Below are positions 22,317 through 44,600 of a stretch of 64,000 nucleotides of DNA, in pieces (the first letter of the stretch is position 1; every line of letters starts with the position of its first letter). The notes beneath the pieces were generated by a model that was not told the DNA's origin, did no database searches, and saw only the letters and a list, made by a program, of their open reading frames with translations. Origin of the DNA: Petrosia ficiformis. Taxonomy: Eukaryota > Porifera > Demospongiae > Haplosclerida > Petrosiidae. The position numbers and the translations under genes were made by a program. Location of the stretch: positions 3,339,926 to 3,403,925 of the forward strand of contig OX345651.1 of the NCBI GenBank assembly GCA_947044365.1. Direction: 5' to 3'.

Positions 22317-22586
22317 AGTGTTGTGACAGAAATGTCTAATTTAGTTATAGTCATAGTATGCCATGTTTCTGAAATGTTTAATTAACTAAAATTATATTAG
22401 GCTTACTAAAAAAGTTTTAGTTTTAGTTAACTAACTAAAAGTGCCCATTATTGGTAAATTTTCATTTTAGTTAGTTACAATTATTACAGTAGACTTTTAA
22501 TTTAGTTATAGTTTAGTTAACTAAAAGTCACAATGCCTTAGTAAAAGGGGTTTTAGTTATAGTTGTAGTTAACTAAAACATCACTA
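22317..22586. mobile_element. MITE family 2 copy
   Basis: About 270 bp, with ends CAGTGTTGTGACAG and GTTAACTAAAACATCACTA. It has the family's internal TAAAAGTGCCCATTATTGG. It lies 350 bp upstream of the CDKL2-like start. Confidence 0.65.
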
Positions 22587-22929
22587 ATACATACATGTAC
22601 ATACATGTATATAATGATTGCCTATTGGTTTTCCCTCCACTTCACATCTAATATAATCCAGTTGATGTTAACTTGTTGACAAATCTGAAAAAGAAATTAT
22701 TGGAATTTTACAAAATGCATGTCATTACCTGTTGACAACACTAATCATGTGACATACAGCCAATGAAATCTCTATATTCTCTTTCATTTCAGAAACTAAT
22801 ATTCGCTCTACTTTCTCTGTCCATTCATTTGCTACAACCAACATTCTTCTGTCTGTCAGACTCTTTCTTGACTCATCTCTCTCTCTCTCTCAATAATATT
22901 ATTTTGTTTCTCTGTCTGTAAATTATTAA

Positions 22930-32335
<9,406 letters not shown>

Positions 32336-33994
32336 TTAGTGTATGCTTGTATGTGTGTGTGTGTCTGTATGTGTGTGTCTGTATGTGTTGTGTTTCACTT
32401 ATTAATTAATGTAATTTACTGAGTTTTATATCAGCATAAATAATGATGTTTTAATTTTTTATGTGACTTTCTCACTTTTTAATTACAAAAAAGCTTTAAA
32501 TTTTGTACCTAAATCTTTGAATGAATGTTTATGCAATATACTGCACTTGCATATACATGCACTTCAGGTAACACGAGATAATTTTTACACTATTAACAAC
32601 TACACATGTATTAATATTAATTTGTACAGCTTGTTACTAGTGATTAGTAGTAAAACATATTCTCATGAGTATAAATAAAGATTGAAGAATGCTAAAATTT
32701 TTAATATTTCCTGAAAACTGCGTCTATAGGTAACGTATTAAAATTGATGTCAGCAATAATCTTTTTGATCGTGCAAGTCTTATTTCGTGTTCAATTCGTT
32801 GTTTTACTTCTCTGCTTGCATTATTATCTCTATAAGAAATCAGAATGGGCTGTCTTTTCTCACGCAAGTTTTGAAAACATTGCCCCTGCAACTGAAGTAT
32901 ACACTCTGGGTCATGGAATCTCTTGAGATGACATTGTTTGTGTTCCTCTGAATGTTCTGGATGATTCTGTCAAACCGATGATAATTGAAAAAGATATTAT
33001 TCAGATCTCCTTCCTAATCTGCCTGAAACTGCCAAAGAAACTGAAAAGAATTCATTACATCCCAGGAAGCATGGAAAAGAAATTAGGAAGAGAAAGGGCT
33101 ATGTTTCTCCTTCCGAACCAGCCTGAAGTTACTGAAAAGGAAGAATAGAAGAGAGTCCAAAAGCAACATGAGGGAGGAGAATGGAAAATTGGTTGCTAAA
33201 AAAAGGCAACAGATGTTAGTTTCCAAATATATAATTGTTCTTATGGTGTATCTTTCTCACTTCAGGAACAAGAAAACTTGATAATAAGGAGCATTAGAGA
33301 GGAGGAAGCATTAAAATGATTTATGAATTCATCCATTATGAATTCTTGATTCATTGCTCCTCCATCCCTAATTGCTTTTGATCTTTCTCTCTCGCTCTGT
33401 TTATATATATAGTATTATATACCTTAAATTTATGCATATATACACTATTCATAGTAGGATTAGTATTATATAATGTACAAACAGATTCTTATTTGTATAT
33501 ACGCTCTCATTCTCTGTCTATAATACACATAATTATATATATACCTTAAATTATTTAAGAATACATTATAGCATTACAGTAATATATACATGATGTACAA
33601 TGAATTTATACTTGAATTGAAAAATTAAATAATTTTTATGGTTTTTCACGTACCAAACATAATGACCAGACAGTATACCATCATGATGATATCACATTGT
33701 GTAGTGCTTGCCTTGTATTTTGGTAGTTGGATGTTGTTAAATAATTTTAAATTTTTTTTGCTACTGTAGTATTTCAACCTTGTTTTCAGTTTTGATATCC
33801 CTACATGTTTGCATACATATCTTGCAGCAGTGCAGTATATATAATAACAAGAAATGGGGAGACCTTTAAAAGAAATACAACATAAAATGAAATCAATCCT
33901 GTTCTCCCTATCACAAATAACAAGTAATAATAATTCAGCGTGTAAATTAATAGCAAACAATTATAAGTTATCCTTCTTTCTATTGCTACTATAT
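32336..33994. other. Convergent 3' flanks of the CDKL2-like and GH3 genes
   Basis: A candidate poly(A) signal AATAAA lies at 32673-32678, about 340 bp after the CDKL2-like stop. At 32744-33170 there are broken, coding-looking pieces on the plus strand (TEVYTLGHGIS then stop, then DDIVCVPLNVLDDS), perhaps an old pseudogene exon. I could not identify it. The rest is AT-rich. Confidence 0.4.
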
Positions 33995-36900
33995 TTATGA
34001 TTCTATTTGGAAAGATCCATTCAGGATATTTGATGGTACTTCCTTTGTCTGATCAGGCTGTTGTCCTCCTACATATACAGACATTTTTCCAGAAGGAATT
34101 TCCCACTTCGTTGTCCACACTTGCATTTGTTCGGCTGTGATGGTGAACTGAAGCTAGAGAGAGAGAGACAGAGATTAACAAGTGAGTGAGTGAGGGAACA
34201 GACAAGTAAGTACAAACCTTTTTTACATTATCTGTTGCCTGTTTTATGAAGGATCTCTTTGTTCCAACAAGCTGTCTTATAGGTGCAGCTGATACTCTAT
34301 CATCCCACTTTATATAGACTTGTGTTACCTGTGGATTGAATTGGACAAGCTCAAGATAATGGAGTAGAAGAGACGTTTTTTTTTCTTGTTCTTTCCCACA
34401 CATAACCAAGAACGCTCTGTTCCCTCACCTCATCTGCATCTCTTTCTCCAATATTTGTTACAGTCACAGATACAGTGACATTTTCACCAGCTTTAATAGT
34501 AGCAGGTTCAATATTCAAATCAGAATATTTGAAATGAGTGAAAGATCTGGGAAAATTAATACAAGTATCACCATTAACCCTCAACCAATCAATTCAGGCA
34601 TTCTAGCTGGCTAGAATCATCAGTAAAGTATAAGTACTACAAAAAATATAAGCACAAGTAGAAGTTCTGCTAGTACAAATGTACTAAAGTACAAGTACCT
34701 TTGAAAGTATTTGAGTACAAGTATTTTCTCATCCATAGTTATATACTTTCATAGCACTATGACACCTAACAGCAAAGGTACCAACAGTTCTATATTTTCC
34801 ATATATAGCACACTTTTATCACATATCCTGTTCTGTATTTTCCAGATGTTGTTCATAGCACTAGAAAACAACGTGCTTACCTCAGGTTTAGTGAAAGAAC
34901 ATCAAGTACTTTATTCTTATTCAAACTACTATAAACCATTTAAAGCACTGGTTTTGCTTGTGCTGTACTGGAAAATATAGCACTGGGAGTGGGGTCTCAT
35001 AGCCTCATACAGCACTTGGCTATGCCTCATGCTGTATGAGCTTCTTAACCCCACTCCTCATGCTATATTTACAGTACAGCATTCGTACCAGTGCTTTAAC
35101 CAATCCATATACACTTACAATCCATAGCCAAATGGGAAGAGAGGCTCTGATTTTAAGTATCGATAAGTTCTATTCACCATTGTGTAGTTAGTAATTGGTG
35201 GGAACTGCAAAAAAAAAAAAAAATGAAGTAATTATACTGAATGGTGACAGTATTATTCCATAAAGATTCAAACACTACGTTCTTAGTAGTGGTATTGGCC
35301 CAAGCTAAAGAAGCTCCTTGTACTAATTTTAGCAAATATTACGATAGTCACTAAAATCACAAAAACTAGTACATGCAATTGAAAGTAGGCTTAAGGTGTA
35401 TTAAGTTCAAGAATCACCACAATAACTATCATAGAGTGTTGTATGGTAGATAATGTTACTCACTTGATTAAGACTTTTAGGCCAAGTAAAGGGCAGTCTT
35501 CCACCAGGTGTATATTTACCACTGAAAATCATTCCAAGTGCTTCACCAGTTGCCTAAATAAAGGACATACATATTAGAACTATAACTAAATTACAAGTCT
35601 ATTGCAATAACCATAACTAACTAAAACGAAAAATGGGCATTTTTAGTTAGTTAACCAAAGCTCTTTCAGTAAGCCTAATATAATTTTAGCTAATCAACTA
35701 TAACATAACTACCGCATAGTCCTAAATTTTCATGGGATATAAATTTAGTGTTTTTCACGAAAACTGACAGACAGCAAAAACGTTATTCATGAAAATAATG
35801 GTCATGCATGCCACACGTGAGCATTTTTGGTGAAAGTAAAAATTTTATCGTAAAATAGTTGAATAGTGTCAAAACATGAAAATGTTACCAGCGAAAATTT
35901 AGGGCTTATGATATAACTAAAATTTTGATAAAACCATCATTATTTTCATACTAAAACAGCATGTACATGTACTTATATTTGAAGTTCTGTCTGTCCTTCC
36001 TTATTTTAAGGATATTTCATTGTCAGTTTGTCTTTCAGTATCTTCCTCACCTGAGCAGGATAAAAAGCTACTAATATGCTACCAACTTGATCATATTCCA
36101 GAGCCCAAGATACATTAACTGGTCCCGCATTGAATAATACAAGAAAAACAGGTGCTAGAAAGAAACAAAATGATAAACTAAGTGTTCATGTGTGGTCTAT
36201 GGAATTATAATCTAATAATCTGAGGACTCAAACATTGCTAGCATAATTATTATGTTCACTGAATTGAAGTCTATGCCGACTCCTTTAGTCTAATCCTGAA
36301 GAAAAGTAGTCTACTGCCTACCATACAATAAATTGGTGAATTATAATTAAATTAAACTAAATCTCCTTGTTGGTTGTTCAGAGAGGAATGTCTGGTCAAT
36401 TCCAACTTGAAAAGTGGCCATATGATGGCACTCGTATGGTGTATCTACTATTCTAAACACTGTGTTCCATAAAGTAAAGTATTCCAGTCTTAGTAAATAG
36501 ATTCTTGAAGGTTCTAAGTTTCTTACTACAATGGACAATCCACTTACGAACAGAAAACTGAGGGTCTAGCTATAATAATATAGTTGAACTGGTTTTTGAA
36601 TACAAGTCCCCAAAGATCATGTCTGCAATTAATGCTCATACTATGTATATCAATATTTTATTTTAGTCATCTGTGAATGTTTTTCTTTAGCTAGGTACCT
36701 CCAGGGGCTGTAGCAGCTGCATCTTTTATCAACTGGAGTTGACTACCAGGTAAATTAAGATCTGCACGATCATTTCCCTCCGATTCTATTTGCCGACCTG
36801 AAAAAGAAATAAAACATGACAATATTAGCAAAACTGAACAAACACAAAATAACAGAATATGAAGGACAAGTATCCCTATGATCGCTTTGCATTTAATAAT

Positions 36901-39900
36901 CCTGATGACTTTGTTATGTCAGAACTGAACAAATGACCCAGCAATGTTCATTGTATATATTACAAGAATAATAAAAAAACATTTTAAAAATGAAAGAGTA
37001 TGTAGGGATATGTATCAAAACCGAAAAAGCACAGGACTCTCTGATAGTTATTTGTTCTTCTACTCTTCTTATTATTTTAAGGATTCTTGTATATTTTCCC
37101 TGGCAATCTTTAAGCTACAACAGGCTGCTTTCTTTAAACAACCCCGGCCCCAAAATGACATAAGTGCTTTGGAAACACGTAAACAAGTATATATTAATAA
37201 TTTAACCCCCAATTGAAAATAATCATAGGGATAGTCCTGTAGGCAATAAAAAGAAAAAGATAGAAGCATGACTTACTTAAACCAGCAGTGACAATGATAG
37301 ACTCAACTCCTAAACAAGCTTGAGTGATATTATCACTATTATACTTACTAGATGTATGAATTCAAAAAATATAATTAGTTCAACATGTTAGCTCAGGTCA
37401 ACATGTGAGTTGACCTGAGCTCATTATAAACACAGTTTTAAATATACGTTTATGTACCCAAAATGGGTTCAATTACCATAGTAACCACGCTGTATACATG
37501 TATAGCATCTGAGTTTCATTTGGGAGCTGCACTACACAAGCCTTTATCTACACATTTCTATAGCAATTTTTCAAGAAGTTATAATGAGCTTGGTTTCATG
37601 TGATTCTACTTCAGCAAACACTGATATTTTATTTATTTTCTCAGTGTTCAATATAGTTTTTGTAAGTGTCCAGCAGAAACACCTGAACAAAACAACATTT
37701 GACCAGCAAGTTGTGAAAACCAGCACTGTATCCATTTATGGCTTATGAGATATAGAAGTAACCTACTAGGCCATCACTGGATTTGACTTATATTAACCTC
37801 ACTGTGAGGATACTGTTCTTATTTTGTTGTATTATTCTTATAACTAATCAGACAATTTGTCCAGCCAAATGCAAGTTTGTACTGACAAAGAGCAAAAATG
37901 TCCGGAAAATGGCCAATTGCTGGAAGTTATTTCGAGCACTGATTCTTATCACATAAAAAACTTCCTCACGTGCATTTTGGTCCATCCTCACATCCAACTG
38001 CTGAATTAATCTTATCAGCATACAGATATTTCTTAAAACCAGCAAGTGGTGTAGTCACGTGGTCAACCTATAAGTAACAAAAGTCAGTAATTTAGTTGTG
38101 AAAACGTTTACAAAAAAGTACATTTTGAGCATTGAAATTAAAAACAAAACACTCCTTTTGAGGTGTATACAGTGATATAGAAACAGTCAGTCATAGAGGC
38201 CATTCATTGTCTGATAAATCTAGTGAATGTTAGTAAATTGAAACTGAACTGTATACAAACTAGTGAAACTACATATATGGGCTCAGGACAAGAGTGATGA
38301 AAATACGTCAAAATGTCTGACAGCCTTCCTTAACTACATACATGTATGCAATAACACAAAATATATACATGTGTACATATTAACCCTATCAAAAGCAATC
38401 ATAGGGCCTTGTAGGCCATAAAAACACTTTCAAATGTGATTGAGCTTTATTATGAAATGACAAAGAAACATACCATGATAGTTGGAGAATAATCACCAAA
38501 AAGAAGAGTAGGATCATCAATGAAAGGACCAACAACCTATTAGACATGTGACAATCAAGTGAAATAGATATTGATCATGTAATACATAATAAGCCATCAC
38601 ATGATAGTCATGTGATGTATGCATTTAATGACCAGTTAACTTACGCAGGTTGAATGAGTGGCACCATTAGGTAATCCATTGGGTCTGTTATTCTTGATTA
38701 AGACCATTGATTCTAAAGCAGCTTGAAGACTGATATTTTTGTGTTTATCAGACTGTATACAATCCGTGGAGATTCTATAGTACATGTCAGTGTGTAGGTG
38801 GTGATACTATGACAATAATGACCACTTTTAGTAATAGTTATAGTATGCCTACAATTTTAGCTATAGTTATCTGTAATTAACTAAAGCAAATTTTGGCTTT
38901 CTAAAAGGGTTTTAGTTATAGTTAACTAACTGAAAGTGCCTATTATTGGCCATTTAGTTATAGTTATAATTATTACAATAGTCTTGTAATTTAGTTAAAA
39001 TTCAGTTAACTATAAAAGCCATAATGCCTTACTAAAAGGGTTATAGTTAACTATAATAACACTACCTGTATCACCTACACACTGTGTAGGTGGTACAGGT
39101 ACATTTTCTTGAAAGTACACATAATGTACATGTGCATTCTGTACACATGTATGTATGTATTATGTAGTATGTACATGCATGTATTTACATCAAAATTATG
39201 ATTGTATATTACATACATGTACGTATGTATGTATGTCTATGTAATGTAGATATACATGTACACAGATGTATTTAACTATGAAATATGAATGTACATGTGC
39301 ATGTGTATACTTCTTATGTACATGTATGCACATGTGTTTGAATGTATGTATATGTATTAGTGTTGTTTTAGTTTGGAAATAATGAATGTTTTTAGTTATA
39401 GTTATAGTATGCCTAGTTTCTCAAACTTATGGTCTAGTTACAGTTTAATTAACCAAGGTAATATTAGAGTTTTAGTTATAGTTATAAAAGAGTTTTAGTT
39501 ATAGTTATAGTTAATTAAAAGATGTATGTATACATGTATATATATGTATGTTGTATATAGCCATACCCACTTGGTATATGGATTCATTTCTGGTGGATCA
39601 AACTCTCCTAGTTTCATACGTACCATAAACAAACGAGAAACAGCATCTTTGAGTACATCAATACTTAGCATATTCTAAGAAAATGATACGTAAAAGTACA
39701 TATGAATACTGTAAAAGAAGAAATTTAATATTAATTTTACTAATGTTATGCAATTTGGCAACTATAGTCATTATATATACTAACACTGGATTTTATTCAA
39801 AAGGAGGGGATGGAAATGAAATGGGGCTAGCCTGGCAAGGAATACCCACTGAGTTCCTCTTGCTTTTAGCCTATTAGGTGGCTCAATACAGCAGAATCGG

Positions 39901-41616
39901 TCTCAAGGCAGTTCAGGGTACATACCCTAGACCGCCTAGATCCACCAAACACCACAGACCCCCTAGATCTCCCAGACCCCCTAAATTCATACAAGGATAA
40001 AACATTCCACTATATTTTTCTTCCTTCAAAAATACTTCAAAATAGACATTATCTAGATAGCCAGATGCTTTTTTTTAACTTTCTAGAGACCATTAGATCT
40101 TTAAAATAATTGAATTAATCATTATGCGCCCAAACGATTTTTTATTTCTTCTTTATAAATTTCTTCTTCAAAATGTAATTCTGAATAGTATATAATTATA
40201 AATACAGCTTTCAATAGATACACACAGACACAGACACACACACACACACTCTCTCTCTCTCTATCTCTTTCTCTCTAAAAATGACACATGCACATTGCAC
40301 AAACCTTTCCTACAGCATCTCCCAAGTTTGCAAATACATTTCCTGCCTTATCATCTGCATTTCCATCCTCCAGACAAGTGCCAGCACTAGCAGCAACTAT
40401 AGATGCATTGAGCAACCCATCAGTATAATGATGTTGTGTATAAATATTTTCTACAGATGAAAGAGATAGAGAAATAGGAGGCATAAAAAGGAGGGATAAA
40501 GGGAGGGGGAAAGAAGGAAGACAGAGACAGAGAATGATCATGTTAGAAAAAGAGATTGACACAGACAGAGGTATACAGAGAAGAGATAGCCAGACAGACA
40601 TAGAGCCAGAGAGAAAGAAGAGTTCACCTAGTGCACCCTGATCACTCACGACATATCCCTTGAAGTTCCATTCATTTCTGAGTATATCAGTTAGCAACTC
40701 TTTGTTAGCACAGGCAGGAATACCATTAATTCTGTGTAATATATATACATGTAGATAGATATACATCAGTACATACTCATTACAGGAAACTTGGCAAAGC
40801 GTAAATAATAAAGGTCATTCGTGTTCACCGTTAACCACTGTCCTAGTGTGCAATAAGTACTGTGACATCAATAGTTCTTAGATATTGGATTGGCCATAGG
40901 TCATGTGATCAATCAGTGATTTATTGACAATTACATGAACTAGCTACCACTGTCTTAGTGTGCAATAGTTCTTACATATCTGATTGGCCATAGGTCATGT
41001 GATCAATAAAACAGTATTCATAACAGTACAGAATAGTAAAATATACCTATTATAACTGCACATTAAACTCCATGATCCAGCGTCTACGCATGCCTTAAAC
41101 TGAGGCAGGAATGTCATACGCCAATCCCTCTCAGAAACCTTAGCAACAGAAAAAAATTTAAAGGTAACCAACAAAAACATGTACACTTCCTATGATATGT
41201 AATTGTACAAGCAAGTGATAAATGTGATCATACATGTATTTGTCCGAATGTACATGTACATGTACTTGTACTTGTCCAATGTACATGTACATGTCAACAC
41301 AAGGAAGTCTAATTACTGGGAGCTGCAATCCCATGCTTGCTACTAGCAAATGTTTGAGATACTATATATATAATCATGTACAAACAATGATAAGCACAAT
41401 TAAAGATATAATATGATGAAAAAAGTACCTTAAGCCTACTATTAATTGTGTCCACTAAATTTAGCGATTTTTAAATGCTCGGATTTAGATATCTTCGTGC
41501 TAGTTTGTGGAGCTCAATCACGCATTCTACTACGCACCACGCCCATTAATTGACTGAGTCCCCCAGAATGACAATTTTTTTCTTAACTACATGTATATGT
41601 GATCAGGGACACAAGA

Positions 41617-41674
<58 letters not shown>

Positions 41675-44600
41675 TGATGGTGACATCATCCCTTTGATGT
41701 GGTGTGCACACTATGCAGGAGATCTCACCATCATACAATATATTGTATATAGTATGCTAACAGGTCCTATATACAAAATATAGGACTTGAGTTTTGTGTC
41801 CAAGGATGTGATATAGCCTGAGCCTGCGAGAGCTATATCACATCCTATGCAATATATATATATGTAGATTCAATCCTGTGTAATGTAATCATAGTGATGA
41901 GCCATAGTAATTTCTTAAATTGAGGGTACTTGATTCTATATTGAACTGACGATGATGAGCACAAGGAACCAGTTATCACTGAACTGGTGTTATCCATGGA
42001 AGATATAATATTATTATATTAATAATTTAGTATGTCATCATTTACATGTGCATCAAAGGAAAATCTTGATACTGGAATATTCTCCGGTCCACCATGAACA
42101 TCAAAATGTTTACATCCAGCATTAGCTTCAACATATCTTGAGTCATCTGTTTATAAATGAACATGTACATCAAATAGTAATAGCAATAGTAATAGTAAAG
42201 ATGACATGTTTCAAGGTATTAGTAATAGTAATAGTAAAGGTGACATGTTTTAAGGTATTAGTAAAATATACTGATATTTAAGGTAATAGTAATAGTAATT
42301 ATTACACTGACCTATTACACTGCTTAGGAGGTATTAGTAATAGTAATAGTAATTTACTGATTTTTAAGGTAATATATATTACATTGCAATGTAATTCACC
42401 TTATGACTATAAGGATGTATATGTATATGTAGTAATGAGGTACATGTACATATAATGAATAATGGTAAGGATGTATATGTACATGTAGTGATAAGGTACA
42501 TGTACATATAATGAATAATGGTAAGGATGTATATGTACATGTAGTAATAAGGTACATGTACATATAATGAATAATGGTAAGGATGTATATGTATATGTAG
42601 TAATGAGGTACATGTACATATAATGAATAATGGTAAGGATGTATATGTACATGTAGTGATAAGGTACATGTACATATAATGAATAATGGTAAGGATGTAT
42701 ATGTACATGTAGTGATAAGGTACATGTACATATAATGAATAATGGTAAGGATGTATATGTACGTGTAGTGATAAGGTACATGTACATATAATGAATAATG
42801 GTAAGGATGTATATGTACGTGTAGTGATAAGGTACATGTACATATAATGAATAATGGTAAGGATGTATATGTACGTGTAGTAATAAGGTACATGTACATA
42901 TAATGAATAATGGTAAGGATGTATATGTACGTGTAGTGATAAGGTACATGTACATATAATGAATAATGGTAAGGATGTATATGTACATGTAGTGATAAGG
43001 TACATGTACATATAATGAATAATGGTAAGGATGTATATGTACATGTAGTAATGAGGTACATGTACATATAATGAATAATGGTAAGGGATGTATATGTACA
43101 TGTAGTAATGAGGTACATGTATATCAAATGAATGAATAAAGTAAAGAATTAATGTGTACTGTACATAATGAATGAAAAAGGGTAAAGAGATGAAGTAAAT
43201 AGATAAGGGTGAAGTACTAATGATGGTAAGAGACAAACAGACAGACAAACAGTAACTGACGTCCTTGTAATCCAGTCACAAATGCTTGACCCAAATAACC
43301 AGATAACCAGGGATCTTCACCATATGTCTCCTATTAAGAGATGATATTATACATATTAGACTGTACTTTAACATGTACAGTGCTATATTTAATTATATGT
43401 ACATATGTACCTTTACATGTACAGTACACTATATGTACATATGTACCTTTACATGTACAGAACACTATATGTACATATATACCTTTACATGTACAGAACA
43501 CTATATGTACATATGTACCTTTACATGTACAGTGCACTATATGTACATATGTACCTTTACATGTACAGTGCACCATATGTACATATGTACCTTTACATGT
43601 ACATATGTACCTTTACATGTACAATGCACATTTAACCTTTACATGTACAGTACACTATATGTACATATGTACCTTTACATGTACATATGTACCTTTACAT
43701 GTACAATGCACATTTAACTATATTTACCTTTACATGTACAGTACACTATATGTACATATGTACCTTTACATGTACAGTGCACATTTAATTATAGTTATGT
43801 ACAAACATGTATCTATGTCTATTACATGTACAGTATGTATACATTCAATTATATGTACACATGTACATTACATAACAACTAACCTGATTACGTCCCCAGA
43901 GTGGATGACGCATGATATTAATAACTGGACTCCTATAAATATAAACAGTATAGTACACATGTATATCTACCCATCCATTCATTAATCCATCCATCTGTCC
44001 ATCCATTCGTCTGTCTGTCCGTCCATCCATCCATCCATCCATCCATCTATTTGTCCATTCATCCATTTAGCCATCTATTCGTCCATCCAACCATTTAGCC
44101 ATCTATTCATCTATCCATCTGCATGTATCTATCTATCCATCCATTTCAGTGTGTCAAATTGTAATGTCAATTCACAAACCAGCAACTAAGTCCAGTATGA
44201 AAATCGTAATTTCCCTTTGAAGTAGACTCGGTATTCTTTGCTCTTACTTCATCACTGGTTGCCCTGGCGACAGCATATACAATATCATAATTAAATGTTG
44301 CTGCCTATAAGATAATGTACATAAACATAGATGTAAGAAGTAAATACTAGTAGTTATGTACTTGTCGACACTGCCAAAGTTTAGTACGACTGCTTGGTGG
44401 GATATTGGTATACCCACAGTACCAAAAGATGTTGGCCGATTTTGCACATGGTACATGACATGTTAGTTAAACATTTCCCTTCTTTGAGTTCTTTCCAAAC
44501 AGACAGTGACTAGGGGAGAAAATAATTTTTTTAGGAAGCCATTAAAGAACACACTCATTTCTCCGAATAGAAACTAGATTTGCTATTAGTGCTATGCTTT

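Larger units (their letters stand above)
17134..22929. other. Repeat-rich intergenic interval
   Basis: No supported gene. It holds a poly-C tract (about 17612-17630), a CpG-bearing segment (17815-18440), an AT microsatellite, several MITE copies, a 136-bp hairpin and a 133-bp tandem duplication. The end just before 22930 should contain the promoter of the CDKL2-like gene, including a (CT)n run at about 22875-22890. Confidence 0.6.

Noticed and set aside
42411..43125. Regular repeat array that could be mistaken for CRISPR
   Set aside because: The units are contiguous with no unique spacers, and the surrounding genes are spliced and eukaryotic.
42379..43248. Long Tyr/Ile/His-rich open frames (up to 289 codons) in all minus frames
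   Set aside because: They are a by-product of the 59-bp minisatellite, which lacks stops. There is no domain, and the array lies in a GH3 intron.
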